64,000 bases of DNA. Source: Pisolithus tinctorius. Its lineage: Eukaryota; Basidiomycota; Agaricomycetes; Boletales; Pisolithaceae. Where the stretch lies: assembly GCA_024663395.1 (NCBI GenBank), contig JANFAH010000009.1:1426001-1490000 (forward strand), in the 5' to 3' direction. The notes under the pieces are model-generated. The model saw nothing but the letters and a program-made list of their open reading frames with translations. It ran no database searches and was not told the origin of the DNA. The position numbers and the translations under genes are program-made. Positions 20,716 through 34,714 of the stretch are shown one piece after another (the stretch's first letter is position 1; the number at the start of each line of letters is the position of its first letter).

Positions 20716-21429
20716 TGTCACGACTGTGCGTTCATTATAAGTCTCTACACACTCTGCACCGTACTCTGCCGGTCGTTCACTCACTCCGCACCAACTCTGC
20801 CCAACTTCTGTTGGTTGCGAACCATCTCCGCTCCGACTGCTGTCGGACTTGTGTTTCTCTCCTACCGGACCAAGCGGACCGTTCTCTGAGGGGTCATGTG
20901 ACTACCTTCACAGTCAGGTACTCCGCAGCGCGCTCACCGCATGGTCCAGCGCCTGGACTGTTTCCTTTTCTGGATGTTCTGTGTTACCCATTCATATGTC
21001 CTCCGTCTACCCTTCATTCGTCGTCCAGGAAATTTTACTTGAAAACTTATGAGTCTCTGTATGTCAGTTCCAATTCCGGTTACTGTACCTCCATAGCAGT
21101 ATAAAGACATGTACTGTACTCTGCTGTTCCTCAGTACGAATATCAACTTAGTTCCTACTCCCTCTGATTCCGTCTTCTGCCTGTCGGAGTTATCTCCGAC
21201 TCTCCGTTTGTACTCTCCCTCTGAAATACGAGGGCTGAGATCGTGCAAGGGGGTAGCGCATGAGCTAAACCCAACGCCCTCACTCCGCTCCGCCTTTGTC
21301 TCGGCGGTCTTCGTTCCTGCCAACACCCTGCTAGTCGGAGTTCTGTCCCTGTGTGTCGGACTTGCTTCCGGACCCTCCTCTGGACCTTGTTAAGCGTCGG
21401 AGTTGGTCGGAGTAGGCCTGGACTTGACA
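20716..21429 (+). repeat. 3' LTR of outer Ty3 element
   Basis: 714 bp, TG...CA ends, followed directly by the target duplication GGGCC (21430-21434) and then satellite DNA. Differences from the 5' LTR are listed under the findings. Confidence 0.95.
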
Positions 21430-24135
21430 GGGCCAGTCAACAGTCACCCAACCAAACCTGCCATGAAATCACTCACACCCTGTCACAGCACAGACAAGCA
21501 CAGTGCATATGGGGCCAGTCAGCAGACATCCAACCAGGCCTGCCATGAAATCACTCACACCCTATCACAGCACAGACAAGCACAGTGCAAGCAGGGCCAG
21601 TCAGCAGTCATCCAACTAAACCTGCCACAAAATCACTCACACCCTGTCATGGCACAAACAAGCACAGTACAAGTGGGGCCAATTAGCAGTCATCCAACCA
21701 AACCTGCCACAAAATCACTCACCCACTGTCATGGCACAAACATGCACAGTGCAAGTGGGGCCAGTCAGCAGTCTTCCAACCAAACCTGCCATGAAATCAC
21801 TCACAAGCTGTCATGGCACAGACAAGCACAGTGCAAGTGGGGCCAGTCAGCAGTCACCCAACCAAACCTACCATGAAATCACTAACAAGCTGTCATGGCA
21901 CAAATAAGCACAGTGCAAGTGGGACCATTCAGAAGTTATCCAACCAAACCCACAATGAAATCACTCACAAGCTGTCATGGCACAGACAAGCACAGTGCAA
22001 GCAGGGCCAGTCAGCAAACATCCAACCAAACTGGCCATGAAATCCCTCACAGGCTGTCATGGCACAAACAAGCACAGTGCAAGTGAGGCCAGTCATCAGT
22101 CATCCAACCAAACCTGCCATGAAATCACTCACACCCTGTCATGGCACAATCAAGCACAGTGCAAGTGGGGCCAGTCAGCAGACATCCAACCAAACCTGCT
22201 GTGAAATCACTCACCCACTGTCATGGCACAAACAAGCACAGTGCAAGTGGGGTCAGTCAGCAGACATCCAACCAGACCTGCCATGAAATCACTCACAGCC
22301 TGTCATGGCACAAACAAGCACAGTACAAGCGGGGCCAGTCAGCAGTCATCCAACCAAACCTGCCATGAAATCACTCACACCCTGTCACAGCACAGACAAG
22401 CACAGTGCATATGGGGCCAGTCAGCAGTCATCCAACCAAACCTGCCATGAAATCACTTACCCACTATGATGGCACAAACAAACACAGTGCAAGTGGGGCC
22501 AGTCAGCAGTCATCCAACCAAATCTGCCATGAAATCACTCACACCCTGTCATGGCACAAACAAGCACAGTGCAAGTGGGGCCAGTCAGCAGACATCCAAC
22601 CAAACCTGCCATGAGATCACTCACACCCTGTCATGGCACAAACAAGCACAGTGTAAGTGCAGCCAGTCAGCAGTCACCTAACCAAATCTGCCATGAAATC
22701 ACTCACACCCTGTCATGGCACAAACAAGCACAGTGCAAGGGGGGCCAGTCAGCAGACATCCAACCAGGCCTGCCATGAAATCACTCACAACCTGTCATGG
22801 CACAAACAAGCACAGTGCAAGTGGGGCCAGTCAGCAGTCTTCCAACTAAACCTGCCATGAAATCACTCACAGGCTGTCATGGCACAAACAAGCACAGTGC
22901 AAGTGGGGCCAGTTAGCAGTCATCCAACCAAAACTGCCATGAAATCACTCACACCCTGTCATGGCACAAACAAGCACAGTGCAAGTGAGGCCAGTTGGCA
23001 GACATCCAACCAGACCTGCCATCAAATCACTTACAGGCTGTCATGGCACAAACAAGCACAGTGCAAGTGGGGCCAGTCAGCAGTCATCCAACCAAACCTG
23101 CCTTGAAATCACTCACTTCCTGTCATGGCACAAACAAGCACAGTACAAGTGGGGCCAGTCAGCAGTCATCCAACCACACCTGCCATGAAATCACTCACAG
23201 CCCGTCATGGCACAAACAAGCAGTGCAAGTGGGGCCAGTCAACAATCATCCAACCAAACCTACCATGAAATCACTCACAGCCTGCCATGGCACAAACAAG
23301 CACAGTGCAAGTGGGGCCAGTCAGCAGTCTTCCAACTAAACCTGCCATGAAATCACCCACCCACTGTCATGGCACAAACAAGCACAGTGCAAGTGGGGTC
23401 AGTCAGCAGACATCCAACCAGACCTGCCATGAAATCACTCACAGCCTGTCATGGCACAAACAAGCACAGTGCAAGTGAGGCCAGTCAGCAGTCATCCAAC
23501 CAAACCTGCCATGAAATCACTCACACCCTGTCATGGCACAAACAAGCACAGTGCAAGTGGGGCCAGTCAGTGGATATCCAACCAAACATGCCATGAAATC
23601 ACTCACACCCTGTCATGGCACAAACAAGCACAGTACAAGTGGGGCCAGTTAGCAGTCATCCAACCAAACCTGCCATGAAATTACTCACATCCTGTCATGG
23701 CACAAACAAGCACAGTGCAAGTGAGGCCAGTCAGTGGATATCCAATCAAACCTGCCAAGAAACACCTCACAGCCTGCCATGCCATAATCATGCATACCAT
23801 ACATGCAATCTGTCAGTGAGCATCCTGCTAAACCTGCCATGCCATCACTTACAAACTGTCATTCCACATCCAGATATAATGCAAATGACACAAGTCAGTA
23901 GACATCCACCTTCATCTGCCCTAAATTTACTAACTTTCTATATCACATGATATGCACAGTGCATGTCAGTTCACAATGTGCAGATAACCATGCCTTGAAA
24001 CCCCCTACTTCCTGTTATTCAAATTCAAATGAGGTTAGCCAATCTCCACCCACCCTTACCTGAAATCACCCACAACCTGTCAGGTCACAAAAATTCACAG
24101 CATTTGCAACACCAGTCAGTAGACAATATAGCTCC
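21430..24135. repeat. 82-bp satellite array, right arm
   Basis: About 29 regular units up to 23,790, followed by several strongly decayed units to about 24,135. Units differ mainly by C/T and G/A changes and there is no CpG in the consensus. Variants at fixed places recur in scattered units (for example CAGTCATCC against CAGACATCC), as expected from unequal crossing-over or gene conversion. With the left arm the array before insertion had about 36 units. Confidence 0.95.
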
Positions 24136-24383
24136 CCCAGTCATAATGTTACTCACAAACTTTTATGCCAAAGATATGTGCAGAAGATGTGAGGATATGC
24201 ATTGCATTTGGCAACTACCATGGCACCACAATCAGACACTCACATCATGCTTGGGAAACCAACTGAGCAGAAGTGATTCAAAAACTTTTATGTCATATCT
24301 TTCCCCTCTCTCAATTACCCTTTTGATCATTCCCCCACCACCCTTCAGAATATCAGAATTTGTGATGAGCTCACACTGCTGAC

Positions 24384-25424
24384 TTACCAGTTTACAGCAT
24401 ATTCAATACATAATCCAATGCTTGACTGCTGGGTTGATAGAAGTAACCTCTGTAGGCCTTCCTCATTCAATGCAGATGCTGTGCACTGGATCAAAGTAGT
24501 GCAATCTGCACTCTCATTATACATCTCTGTTGAGAATCCTAGCATCAAGTATAACCATCTGCCACAAATGCAGTACTTACTTGTCAGTGGGAGATACATC
24601 TTTGGTGGGAATTTGCACTTGTCCAGCATCTGTTTGATGTGTGTCTGCCACTTTTCTAATAACAGAGATTCCCTTTCTGTGACCCTTTCCTCTGCTTCCT
24701 CCACCTCCAACTCTTCATCCAGAAGTTCCTCAAAGGCAGCAAAATTCAATGCATCTGCCCTTGTTAGCAGCACTACCACTGGGACTATGCAGTTCCTGAT
24801 CAGTGACAGCCACACTTCCAGAAATGGACATACCATGTCCTGTGTCACACTCATTGAAGAACTTCTGTTCAGCTGCAGTGACTGTCCTGTGGTAGTCAGT
24901 CATGGGGATACAATACCTATGTATACCTGATGGTCAGTTGAGTCAGTAGCCACTCCTAAGGTAATTCTCACCAAATTGCATGGATACACTTCTTCAGTGT
25001 CCTTGCAACTGCATGGCCCATAACAAACCTCTTCATCTCTTCAAACTGCTCAGCAGATCCTGCTTTGAACCCTGGAGAGTCATGGAATACAAAACCTGGG
25101 TTGCTCTTGAACACAAGCTCATCTTTGATTTTATGGTAGCCACACTAGAGATAATCAGCTGTAACCTCAATTGCAGTAATCCAAGACAGTGCCTTACCCC
25201 TAAAGTGCCTTGTACAACAACATTGTCAATCTGCAAATTGTTAGACAAGCATCTAGAAATCCATATCAATATACCTTATTTCCATCTCCATCAAAGACAT
25301 CAGGTTCATCTACACTGTTGCAGACCCTCTGGAGGATGGTCATTTTGCCAGCATTTCTTCCGATGACCAAAATTCGAAATTTCTCAATATTTTCCAGGTA
25401 CTTCTTGGCCTTTTCAGGATCCAT
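24384..25424 (-). pseudogene. CpG-depleted AIG1/dynamin-like P-loop GTPase gene, probably decayed
   Basis: Read on the minus strand from ATG 25424: FRILVIGRNAGKMTIL is the P-loop (family form GRANAGKTT), with one residue missing and the Ser/Thr replaced by Met. An intron follows, then FVFHDSPGFKAGSAEQ (G3, DxxG). A GT-AG intron splits the Trp codon, giving AIWYCIPMTDYHRTVTAAEQ. Next is VPVVVLLTRADALNFAAFEE (G4 position, TKxD in the family), PPKMYLPLT, and after another intron ADCTTLIQCTASALNEEGLQ and LCIEYAV. This is the G-domain protein family that is greatly expanded in mushroom genomes. The 3' exons to the left are not recognisable. CpG-poor base use differs from all genes to the right. 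The damaged P-loop and a frame misfit near 24,830 argue for a pseudogene. Confidence 0.75.
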
Positions 25425-26501
25425 ATGGAACGTAGCAGGTGACGGAGTGGTTTCTATTTTTCAACATCAAACACACCCACATCCGCCAAATAACAGTAGT
25501 CATACTTATCGTAGTGCCCAGGCCAGTCATTTCACCAGTGAGACTGCCGGGTTCCGCATTTAAATCTTAGGAACCAATTGTAGTAGATGATAATAAGCAA
25601 CGACAACAACAGTACCTGCACCGGCTGTGTCTTCAGCAGAATGCCTGGTAACAGCAACCGGAGCGAAGCTGCTCATATCACCAGTTGGATTATTAGCATC
25701 TGCACTCAAATTTTAGCAACTAGTTGGCCGATGGTAACAAGTAACTATGATAGTACCTGTAGCTGCTGTTTCAGTGGTAACCGGATCACCGTGACTCTTG
25801 TGGGGGGGACGAGAGTGAGCGGCTCTGGCACACAGCAAGGAAGCCAGAAACTTCTTTACACACCCGGGAAACATGTGGATTCGAGAGGTACAAGTCTTCG
25901 AGATCTTACGGGTGAGTAATGCCTGCAATGGATTAGTGACGAGCGTTGTTGCCGTGAGTTTCAAGTTCGACGACGACGTAGAGACTCGAGAGACAGATAC
26001 TATCAGAGGCGTCTATCTGTTTTGAAACTTCCCACCTACAGGAGGTATGTCTTCTCACGTGACTGCCACTGCGCTTTGGTATAGCTTGGTAAATATGTGG
26101 GTCGGGTAGCAAATGCAAAGGTGACTCGGACGACACCATGGCCGACTCTGAATAGGGCCTCCAGTTGCTATCGGTATCTAGTCCAACTTTGAGTGGTGTG
26201 CTACCACCCCTACGTAGCTCGTGGAAGAACCTGCTTATCAAATCGCGCCACAACACTGAGACTTTGACCCAGAGAGCACCCCGTGTCGACCTACATGTGG
26301 ATTGTTGAAACAGTTGAAGTTAATGAAGACTGTACCTACGATGCTGACCTTAGATTCAGTTTGAAGGAGTGAGATTTAGGAACTGCCGGGCGTTGTGCAA
26401 GCCACAATTGAACCATGCTGGGCTAACCTAGTAGTGGAAGTCCACGCCACCTGTGACTCCCTGTGTTGACCCAACGTCAGCCCTCACACACGACCACCAC
26501 G
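25425..26501. other. Transition region between CpG-poor and CpG-rich DNA
   Basis: CpG reappears from about 25,430. Two segments resemble each other, about 25,590-25,665 and 25,725-25,795. On the minus strand each looks like a short Thr/Ala-rich exon ending in a GT donor (VAVTRHSAEDTAGAG and GDPVTTETAATG), so they may be duplicated 5' exons of the GTPase gene. A minus-strand frame at 25933-26256 has no known relative. The rest is the upstream region of cullin 1. Confidence 0.4.
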
Positions 26502-29262
<2,761 letters not shown>

Positions 29263-29413
29263 ATATCCTGGCTCTTGTGATGCCCCGTGGTCCGGAGGCA
29301 GCTTTGCTTGTACTGTAAGGATGTAGCCATAATATATTGCATGCATACTTAGTTACACGACGTTCAACTCGTGGTGGTAGACGCCACTGCCTCGTCTTTA
29401 CGACTAAGACGAG

Positions 29414-30995
29414 ATGCACTTGCGAGATGCGCTGTTGGCGTCGCTGGCCAACTTGCCAGGCTCTCGCGAATTCCACCTCCATGTACTTGTATCGTCGCCG
29501 CGGAAACACTCCAACTTGTACCCGTTCGCTTCTCAACCTCGGCTCAGGACGTATTTGCAGGACATTCTTATCCTGCTGTCTGAACAGGCGAGCCCGGATG
29601 CACGTAGGCTGTTCGTCTCTGCCATAGAGGCATCCGTATACCATATACCATCCACGTCCAGCGCCATCGTGTATGTCTCTAAGGTCGACTCGACCGGCCA
29701 AGCAACAAGCACCATCACCAACCTCTACTCTCGTCCGCGCCTTTCTGTCAGTACTACGCTAATCCCTCAACCTAGACCTCTTCCTGTAGACCACCTATGG
29801 GTCCACCTGTTCGCGCGTGCTCAGAGCCAGTATCTTTCCCCAACTCTGCCGAATTTCCCGGGAAAACACCGCTGACGGATGTGAAACTTTGTGCTTGGTG
29901 GAAACGCCAGCTCACTGGCGTAGCGGAGGAACTGGAACTGAAGCGCCAAATCCAACGCTACAGGTACAGTTTCTACGAGACTGTACTATCTGCTGCCTGG
30001 TCTGGGCGAGTTGGAAGCTTCTCACTCGCTCGAGAACGCCTGCGCATCTTCTTCGTCGTCCGTGACTTGGATCTATGGGCACCCATATTCCCAAACTGAC
30101 GTCCCACTGCCTGGCGTCTCGGATCGAAATACTGGCATCTGCTGCACCTCATATAGGCCAGATCATCCCCTGGTTTGACGATGACCCCAAAGCCCGGTTC
30201 ATAGACGATATAGCATACACCACTGAAGTGGACGGCGTCAAATCTCCAGAACGAAAACGACCCCGGATAATCGAGCGCAGTGGGTCGAGGGTTGTAGATG
30301 AGGAAAGTGCAGGACAAGCCCAAGGTGGTGGACAAGAAAGACGTGCACAGTCAAAAGGAGGAACAAACTACGAAGGTGCTAAGAAAGGTGTCTGTAAGCG
30401 AATTCTGGGAACGAATGTCGTTCCGTCAGGAGTGCATTTCAGGGGCGGTTACCGGTTTCTTTGTTATGGCAGTATCGTCCAGTTTCCCTCAGGCCACGAC
30501 ACGTAGCGAGCCATCCCCATTGGCACCGCAGCCAGGGCCAGGTTGCTCCTCAGCTCATTAAACGCGTGTTATCTTCCCTCATGACTGGACACGAGTTTCC
30601 GTCTGTGGAACGGGCCGCATGGTCTACAAAAGTCTTGGAAGAGTCTATCAGAGGGCTTTGCGACGGTCTGAAGACCCTCCCAGTGGCAATTCGCTAAGCG
30701 GAAATGTAGCTGGTTCGGGCCGTACCACGCCGGAGCCTACTCTAACCTGTGCTACCACCCCCCAAACGCCTCCCCCACGTCTCATCCGTCTCAAGCACCC
30801 CATCGTTGATGCGTCACCGAACCCGTTTCCTGAACCAATGACTTCGCTAGAGACGTACAACGCGTATATTTCACGGTTCACTTATTCGTCAACAACCCCT
30901 GGCTACCACGTAAAACTCCTGTGGAGGGAGGTGATGATGGCAAAGTCAAGGTTACCGTCTTGACTGTTCGACGGAAGAAACGTGCGAAACCTTAA
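29414..30995 (+). CDS. RTT109: Histone H3-K56 acetyltransferase Rtt109, with frame breaks
   Basis: Start ATG 29414 (MHLRDALLASLANLPG). Motifs in order are YHIPSTSSAIVYVSKVDSTG, LPVDHLWVHLFARAQSQYL then FPNSAEFPGK, WWKRQL, GHPYSQTDVPLPG, FDDDPKARFIDDIA (30174 on), SEFWERMSFRQECISG and the tail KVTVLTVRRKKRAKP ending at TAA 30993-30995. All fit Rtt109, which with the chaperone Asf1 acetylates newly made H3 for replication-coupled nucleosome assembly. The pieces lie in all three frames. One clear break is a missing T near 29,834 (QYL/FPNS), others are near 29,710-29,775, 29,945 and 30,540, and some joints could be introns. It lies only 150 bp after cullin 1 and may share its termination region. 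Confidence 0.85.
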
Positions 30996-32567
30996 TTGCG
31001 TCCACGGTGACTACGTACATACTTTACTTGTTACAGTAAGGCTAGGCTATCAAGTTGTGGAGCACACCCTGATTTGAAGGGTAGGTCTCGATGCACAGTT
31101 GACATTGCGTGTGTCGCTTTGGACATACTTGTCATCCCACTCTCATATGATTGCATCAACTGTAAAATATGGCATCCCACAGAACGCCATATTTAGGTCG
31201 GAAATGTCAATAAGATGAGGGGACAGACCTTGGCGCCCGGTCATATGAAATCGATTAAGCCTATTCCGTTATCAGTTGCCAAAATGGTAATAGGGACCCG
31301 CCAAGGGGTGTAGGAATGAAAGGGAAAGAGGAACTAGAAAGCTCCATTGCTACCCACGAAGGTTACGTAGGGGGGACAATTGGAGCCACTGTCCCATATC
31401 TGAGAGTTCTGATTTGGGATATTGGCCAAGGAAGCCAGCCAATTCGCGTGGCGTACTTTCCCGCTACGCCTCTCAAGGGTGAGATAATGTGGCCCGGACG
31501 ACCATAGCCAGATAAGGTGGTGGTTCGTTCTGGCTCGGCGACTGCTGTACTTTGCTGTCAGTTGTGTTTACGGACCGCTGCCGTTACTGCGATGACGCGG
31601 AGAAGCCATAGTATTGGAAGCTACGGAGCCTCGAGGACTCTTCGTCCGTGGTGAGTTGATCGGATGGGGGCAGCAGTAATGGTCCGGTCACTCGGGAGTA
31701 GTGTGGTGGGTAAGGATCAGACGTTGCCAGGAGGAACGGCTGCGAGGCATAGCCAGGGTGAATTATACACCCACCCTGTGTCTGCAGAAGCAGGGTTACG
31801 GAGAAGAATCGACACTGTTTTGATGGAAGAGATAGACGGTCATGAATAATTATGCATGCACGTACCTTTGTCAGTACAGTATAATGCAATGCAGCGGCAG
31901 TGATGATGAATGCTGAATAGCCATGCTGCATGGTACTGGAGTGTAATACTAGTGGCTTAGATTGCGTGCACTCCAGCACTGCATGCAGCTATCCTGTGCC
32001 GCACAAAGATGCACTCAATGCCGAGTCCCTACAGACGGCGAGGACTGCCTAGCAGTGGGTTCACCGCTGATCATTGACGATGCCTGTTTGCTGTCTCGGG
32101 ACAATGGACAGGTGTCTGCTGATTTTCCGATCAGTCACAGAACTGAGCGCCGGGCCCGTACTACAGGCATAAAAAAGTAAAGAGACTCGCGACGGCGTTC
32201 CCAACAAACCAAGCAGTTCTTGACTTCCCACCGCTGATATTGTAAATAGCCCCATCGAACCTTGTTTGAAAGAGCGAGCGAGTTTGGTTTGGACTTTGTT
32301 GCTTACTGCAGTCGGCTTATTAGCTTTCTACCCAAAGTGGGTGTTTTTTTCTTTTCGTGACAGTTCGCTGCCATCTCAACTGACAACTTTCCATTCGGCT
32401 CCGCGACACGGCCAGCTGGCGACGGCGACGACACCAGAGCCTCAGTTCGTCGCTGGAAAGCAGTGACGGATACCCTTCGTGTGGTCAGATTGGGTTTTTT
32501 TTTTCTTCGGTTGTTGTCTTCTTCGCCGGCCTATTACACTCCCCCGCTGCTCCTCTACACTCCTGTG
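30996..32567. other. Intergenic region, no gene recognised
   Basis: About 1.6 kb with only short frames, for example 31316-31507 (+), none resembling a known family. The last 400 bp are probably the promoter of the gene at 32568. They contain C/T-rich stretches and an AT-rich ATAAAAAAG at about 32,168. Nothing else was seen. Confidence 0.5.
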
Positions 32568-34714
32568 ATGTCCGTCAATCACGCCGCACATATGCCACAG
32601 TCACTGCCCCCCTTCGCGGAGGCTTTCAGCAGCTCCTCACTGAGCAGCAGTAACGCGCTACCCCCGATACAGTCCCAGTCTTACGAACGCACACGCCAGG
32701 CAACCCACTCCCCCACCAACGACTCGTGTAATCCAACCGTCGAACTCATCCGCACTGCAAGAAAACGTTCGCGGGAAGACGGTTCACTTGCTACACTCAC
32801 AGAGGCCAACTCAGGACAGGTGCGTCCCCCCTCTTACCTTCATCTCGCCCACTTTTTGACAGCCATATGCGCGTTTCTTACCAGTCACGACATAGACGAC
32901 GCTCGTCAGTCCCCTAGGGGCCTCCGCATCAAAGAGGAGGACGAGAGAGATGCACCCTCAGAGTCACCGCACTCTCCCACCGTGAACGAAGACGTGTCCC
33001 ATGACCCTAGTCCCACTCCCAGCACGCAGCCGTCTCCGAAGAAACGACGCGTGACTGTGAGCGGCCCGACGCAACCGCTCGATTCCACCACTAGACCCGC
33101 ACTCGATCAGCCAGCGTCTACACCAATCTCTCCGGTTATTATTAGCCTTACCAACGTGGACGAGCCGAATGGCAGAGAAAGATCCTTATTGACGGTCAAA
33201 CCGCAACACAGGTCTCTCCTGGAGCAGCGTAGGGAAAGTATTACCAATGTAACTCAGGCTTCTTTTCCTTCTGGGTCTTCCAGCAAGTCCCCGCCCGAGG
33301 ATCATCTCTCTGCATCCAAACTGTCGAACGTCCCCCGGATTGGACGGCGCAGTCCCAACGAGGCCGCTGGCACCAGCCGCTCTACAGGCGGTGGTACCCA
33401 AGCGATTAACTCCTCACAAAGTGTTCAGTCCACCCCCCATGATCGTTCCGAGCCAGCAGCCCCTCTCCCTCAATTCCCCGCAGGTTTCAGCCGAGTCCTC
33501 GTCTATAGCACAACAGAGCCCAATTGCACATTCACTACCTCCTCCTTCCATTAGCTTTACGACACGTCGTACCGCACAATCCGGAGGTCGTAAGAAGAAG
33601 CCTGCAGATATATTGATTAGCCCACGCGGCACGGGCCCATCCGACCCACTTCTGCCCGTTGTCCAGAGTGCCCCTCCCTGTAGCTGACCGGTTCCCGATG
33701 GCGATCCCGCGCCTACCATTTGCAATCAACAATGCTACTCAGACAACTCGGAGGACGGTCAGCAACGTTCCGCCCACGCCCACCCGCTTCGCACTGCGTG
33801 ATGCTGCAAGCTCGTCTGTCAACTCGACCGGACGAACCGGCACGACTTCTTTGTCACCGCCAAATGTCTCGGTTCCCCATCGCTAGTAGCTTGGCTCCGC
33901 ATACACCTAATGCCTTACATCATCCCGGGTATTCGGTGGACAAGTCCGCCTTTTTGGCGCCTTTTGAAACGTTTTACGACGCCCTTGACGGTTCAAAACA
34001 GCTGAAGGGTTGGCTTGCAGATCAGCTGCAGAAGTCGAATGCCCTCATGCAATCACTGAAACAGCAGCAAGAGAAGATGGACACCATTGGTGGAGGATTT
34101 GGTGGAGAAGCGAACGCGTGCATTGAGGGAGGAAATTACGGCGTTACGTCAACGCGTGGAGTCTCTTGAGGAAGCCGTGCAAACAACTCGGGGGGAGGGC
34201 TCAACGAGGGGCCCTCAAACCAACGGTGGGTCCGGATATCTGCATAATATGGCAGCCCTCCAGAACAGCTCTCCTCCAGGATCTGAACCATCCACGACAT
34301 ACCGATTTCCTGCACCGGATCCAGCGAAGATCGGACTTTACGAGAGCGGTTCTCTCTCCTGAAAGACCGCAGGATAAAGAACCTCAGAGGTCGCCACCTC
34401 TAATAATAGAAGCTTCCCGCCGCATCTCAATCTCTGGCGGTACTCGTCCAGATCCAGCAAGAATGATTAACGTGGAAGGTGGACAGCTGCAGGGATCTCA
34501 CCCCTCCTTCGGGCCCTCAGGGCACCATAGTCGTGGAGGACCGCCAGGTTCATCAAAAGGTACACCACCTTTACGGCCTCAAACCATCCCTGAGCGCTCG
34601 ATAAACGTCCGCCAAACAGACCCGGCGCCGCGTTCAAGTAGCAGGCTCGTGTACCCTCCACCTGCGAAACCGGATGCACGTCGCAAAAGTAATGCCGCTC
34701 TTGAGGAGCGTTGA
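32568..34714 (+). CDS. Ser/Pro-rich nuclear-type protein with C-terminal coiled coil, function unknown
   Basis: Start ATG 32568 (MSVNHAAHMPQ). The first two thirds are low-complexity, rich in Ser and Pro, with basic clusters such as ARKRSRE, SPKKRR and GGRKKKP that look like nuclear localisation signals. Near 33,930-34,190 comes an ordered part: KSAFLAPFETFYDALDGSKQ, then a helix with QLQKSNALMQSLKQQQEKMD and VEKRTRALREEITALRQR, a coiled coil. The disordered tail ends at TGA 34712-34714. A short intron is likely around 32820-32884 but its borders do not fit the frame. At least four frame changes (near 33,500, 33,690, 34,085 and 34,260) resemble those in the two genes to its left. I do not recognise the family. 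Confidence 0.6.

Larger units (their letters stand above)
3684..21429 (+). mobile_element. Outer Ty3/gypsy LTR retrotransposon with chromodomain, split by a second element
   Basis: Long direct repeats starting TGTCACGAC and ending GGACTTGACA bound the element (3684-4400 and 20716-21429). The 5 bp on either side, 3679-3683 and 21430-21434, are both GGGCC, a perfect target duplication inside the 82-bp satellite. In between, on the plus strand, lie gag, protease, reverse transcriptase, RNase H, integrase and a chromodomain. A minus-strand accessory gene follows, then a polypurine run before the 3' LTR. Without the nested insertion (9290-19379) it would be about 7.66 kb. No TGG primer-binding site is visible just after the 5' LTR, so self-priming as in some chromodomain elements is possible. 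Frame breaks, a nonsense codon and a catalytic substitution make it inactive. Confidence 0.95.

Noticed and set aside
21430..23790. Regular repeat array considered as a CRISPR array
   Set aside because: The whole 82-bp unit is repeated without unique spacers, and the context is eukaryotic.
21403..23950. Series of 75-codon frames with the same peptide (MAQTSTVQVGP) spaced 82 bp apart
   Set aside because: The spacing equals the satellite period and the peptides overlap in three frames. This is repeat DNA, not a peptide gene family.
31584..31979. 131-codon minus-strand frame
   Set aside because: Low-complexity, no relative recognised, no promoter context. Left as intergenic.
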